A DNA stretch of 12,633 nt, from positions 1-12,633 of the forward strand of contig CALRCC010000013.1 of the NCBI GenBank assembly GCA_943354465.1, given 5' to 3'. The position numbers and the translations under genes were made by a program. This stretch comes from Candidatus Ryanbacteria bacterium (GTDB taxonomy: Bacteria; Patescibacteriota; Minisyncoccia; Ryanbacterales; GWA2-47-10b). This document shows positions 10,492-12,633 of the stretch, in pieces. Numbering within the stretch: the first letter of the stretch is position 1; every line of letters starts with the position of its first letter. The notes beneath the pieces are model-generated. The model saw only the letters and a list, made by a program, of their open reading frames with translations. It was not told the origin of the DNA and searched no databases.

Positions 10492-12633
10492 AAAACAAAT
10501 CTTCACGCGTGACATAGCCGGAAAAACAATCACAGTAGAATTTAATAATATTGCGGCACAGGCCAACGGATCAGTAATGGTGACGATGGGCGGAACCACT
10601 GTGTTTGCAACCGCAGTCATGAGCAGAGGCGCACGCGAGACAGTTGAATATTTTCCACTGACCGTAGATTACGAGGAAAAATATTATGCGGCAGGCCGTA
10701 TTTTGGGCTCACGCTTTATGCGCCGAGAAGGACGCCCGTCTGAAGAGGCGGTTTTGATAGGTCGTCTTATAGACCGCACTATACGACCACTTTTTGATAG
10801 TCGTATGCGCCATGACATACAAGTAGTGGCATCTACGGTTTCGCTAGATGAAGAAAATAGCCCTGATATTTTGGCGGTACTGGCTGCCTCACTGGCTCTC
10901 GGCACATCAGACATCCCGTGGGCAGGGCCTGTAAGCTCGGTGCGCGTAGGCAAAACTGACGGCGACTTTATCATCAACCCGATCGACACAGAACGCGCGG
11001 CACATATGCTCGATCTTGTAGTATCCGGATGTGATGGCAAAGTAAATATGCTTGAAGGCAAAGCAAAAGAAATGCCAGAAGCAGAATTTGCCAAAGCAAT
11101 AGAGCTCGCTCTCAAACATATAAACGAACTCAATGATTTTCAAAATGAGATTTTTCAGAAAATCTCAAAGAAAAAATTTGCTCCAAAAGTAGAGGAGATA
11201 CCAGAGGAAGCTGCGAGTCTTTTAAAAAGACATATAATGCCACGGCTAGAGGACGCACTTTTTATGCCTGATAAAATGCATCGCGACCATACTCTTGGTG
11301 AATTGAAAGTTGAGTGGATGAGTGCAGTAAAAGAGCACTACACCACGCTCTCAAAGGGGACTGCGTCAGATATGTACGAAGAAGCTATAAATGACATCGT
11401 ACACAGAAACGCCCTTGAGAGTGATCGTCGTCCTGATGGTAGAGGCATGAAAGAGCTACGCCCGCTTTTCGCATCAACGACGCTTCTCGCACGCACGCAT
11501 GGATCCGGCCTATTCTTCCGTGGAGATACTCATATATTGTCAGTAGTAACGCTTGGTGCTCCTGGCGATGAGCTTTTGATTGAAGGAATGGACGTACGCA
11601 CAAAAAAACATTTTATGCATCACTATAACTTCCCTCCATTTTCCGTAGGGGAGACTGGACGTATGGGATCGCCAGGCAGACGCGAGATAGGGCATGGGGC
11701 GCTAGCTGAAAAAGCCTTAGAGGCCGTAATACCTGCAAAAGAAGATTTTCCATACACAATACGCATCGTGTCTGAAACTCTTTCGTCAAACGGATCATCA
11801 TCTATGGGCTCTGTGTGCGCATCAATCTTGGCACTTATGGACGCTGGTGTACCGATCAAACGCCCTGTCAGCGGTATCGCGATGGGACTTATGATGAAAG
11901 ATGAAAATACATATAAAGTGTTAACTGATATACAGGGGCCTGAAGACCACCACGGGGATATGGATTTTAAAGCTGCCGGCACAACAGAAGGCATTACCGC
12001 CGTACAGATGGACGTAAAGGTGGGAGGCGTGACTATACAAATTTTGCGTGACGCGCTCGCTGACGCACTCGATGCACGACTACGCATCATGGATGTAATC
12101 TTAGAGGCAATGCCATCGCCACGCGCTAGCTTGCCAGCGCATGCTCCTCGCGTCATAAAAATGATAATCCCTGTAGATAAAATACGAGACGTCATCGGTC
12201 CTGGTGGCAAAGTCATCAACGAGATAATCGCTGAAACTGGCGCCTCAATAGATATCGAGCAAACTGGCACAGTATATATCACTGGCACAAATCAATCGGC
12301 CGCTGAAATGGCACAAGCACGAGTTGCAAGCATCGTAAAAGAATACGAAGCAGGCGAAATTGTGCACGGCAAAGTATCACGCGTTTTTGAATTTGGTGCC
12401 ATGATTGAATTTGCTCCACGACAAGAAGGCCTTGTACATATCTCTGAACTTGCTGGCTTTCGTGTTGGCAAAGTAACAGATATAGTAAATGTAGGGGATG
12501 AGGTTGAGGCAAAAATCACTGGCATAGACCAGATGGGCCGTGTAAATCTTTCTATTCGTGCGCTAACGGAAACAGCTGAAGAAACCGCGATACGCACAGC
12601 AGAAAAAGAAGAGCGTCGCCCGCGTCATAAATA
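10478..12633 (+). CDS. pnp: Polyribonucleotide nucleotidyltransferase (PNPase), last codon cut by window end
   Basis: This protein, 718 codons long within the window, is PNPase, the phosphorolytic 3'-5' exoribonuclease. The order is: first RNase PH domain (about 10-145), an alpha-helical linker (about 210-320), second RNase PH domain from RRPDGRG and FFRGDTHILSV to GPEDHHGDMDFKAAGT, KH domain with IGPGGK (G574-K578), and S1 domain (about 626-692) ending NLSIRAL. D490 and D496 match the spacing of the two catalytic aspartates known from E. coli PNPase. Bacterial enzymes usually have ETQ where this has DTH. The frame ends RRPRHK and then TA at the last two bases, so a stop codon probably straddles the window edge. 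The ATG overlaps the NYN gene by 14 nt and has no Shine-Dalgarno sequence, consistent with coupled translation. Confidence 0.96.
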   Translation, partial: MTTLEKQIFTRDIAGKTITVEFNNIAAQANGSVMVTMGGTTVFATAVMSRGARETVEYFPLTVDYEEKYYAAGRILGSRFMRREGRPSEEAVLIGRLIDRTIRPLFDSRMRHDIQVVASTVSLDEENSPDILAVLAASLALGTSDIPWAGPVSSVRVGKTDGDFIINPIDTERAAHMLDLVVSGCDGKVNMLEGKAKEMPEAEFAKAIELALKHINELNDFQNEIFQKISKKKFAPKVEEIPEEAASLLKRHIMPRLEDALFMPDKMHRDHTLGELKVEWMSAVKEHYTTLSKGTASDMYEEAINDIVHRNALESDRRPDGRGMKELRPLFASTTLLARTHGSGLFFRGDTHILSVVTLGAPGDELLIEGMDVRTKKHFMHHYNFPPFSVGETGRMGSPGRREIGHGALAEKALEAVIPAKEDFPYTIRIVSETLSSNGSSSMGSVCASILALMDAGVPIKRPVSGIAMGLMMKDENTYKVLTDIQGPEDHHGDMDFKAAGTTEGITAVQMDVKVGGVTIQILRDALADALDARLRIMDVILEAMPSPRASLPAHAPRVIKMIIPVDKIRDVIGPGGKVINEIIAETGASIDIEQTGTVYITGTNQSAAEMAQARVASIVKEYEAGEIVHGKVSRVFEFGAMIEFAPRQEGLVHISELAGFRVGKVTDIVNVGDEVEAKITGIDQMGRVNLSIRALTETAEETAIRTAEKEERRPRHK

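Noticed and set aside
10684..12597. Several minus-strand frames of 60-220 codons opposite pnp
   Set aside because: All are antisense to a fully conserved PNPase frame and show no independent signals.
1..12633. CRISPR array, rRNA genes or transposase
   Set aside because: No regularly spaced repeats, no rRNA-like conserved sequence and no transposase motifs were seen on either strand.

Overview
The window reads as a chromosomal segment of a small-genome bacterium, most likely a Patescibacteria/CPR member of the Parcubacteria type. This is inferred from the rpsO - NYN-domain gene - pnp order next to a short Xer-type recombinase, from very compact gene spacing, from promoters placed so close to start codons that the mRNAs should be leaderless, and from a CCTGCCTGCCGG-type 20-bp palindrome that I recall as common in such genomes. 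TGA is used as a stop, so the code looks standard. No marker here fixes the taxonomy.

Layout. 1-1174: the 3' end of a PEP-utilising enzyme (swivelling phosphohistidine domain), followed 1 nt later by a histidine-phosphatase-like gene. 1337-2270: a tRNA-Ala (minus) and, divergent from it, a small helical protein gene and a DksA/TraR-type zinc-finger gene, each with its own hairpin terminator. 2266-3124: a roughly 0.8-kb cassette with one unrecognised gene, bounded by 31-bp direct repeats that include the 3' end of tRNA-Pro. 3113-4825 (minus): a compact unit tRNA-Arg - tRNA-Lys - cca (CCA-adding enzyme) - tRNA-Pro; none of these three tRNAs encodes its own CCA.

4875-8678 is an accessory block without recognisable housekeeping genes. 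On the minus strand, a consensus promoter drives three tightly linked genes: an Ig-like/beta-rich protein, a two-TM protein and a multi-TM protein. They end at a terminator and are followed by a second, shorter two-TM paralogue with a near-identical terminator. The two paralogues share an exact 113-bp DNA segment encoding the loop between their membrane helices. Divergent from this is a plus-strand pair of tiny basic/polar protein genes (59 and 71 aa), the second with repeated WNP motifs. I read this block as an envelope-associated, lineage-specific system of unknown function, and it is the best candidate for something undescribed.

8681-12633: a tyrosine recombinase (minus), then rpsO, an NYN-domain nuclease-like gene and pnp. 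The last three overlap or abut, forming a ribosome/RNA-turnover operon. pnp appears complete except that the window ends inside what is probably its stop codon.
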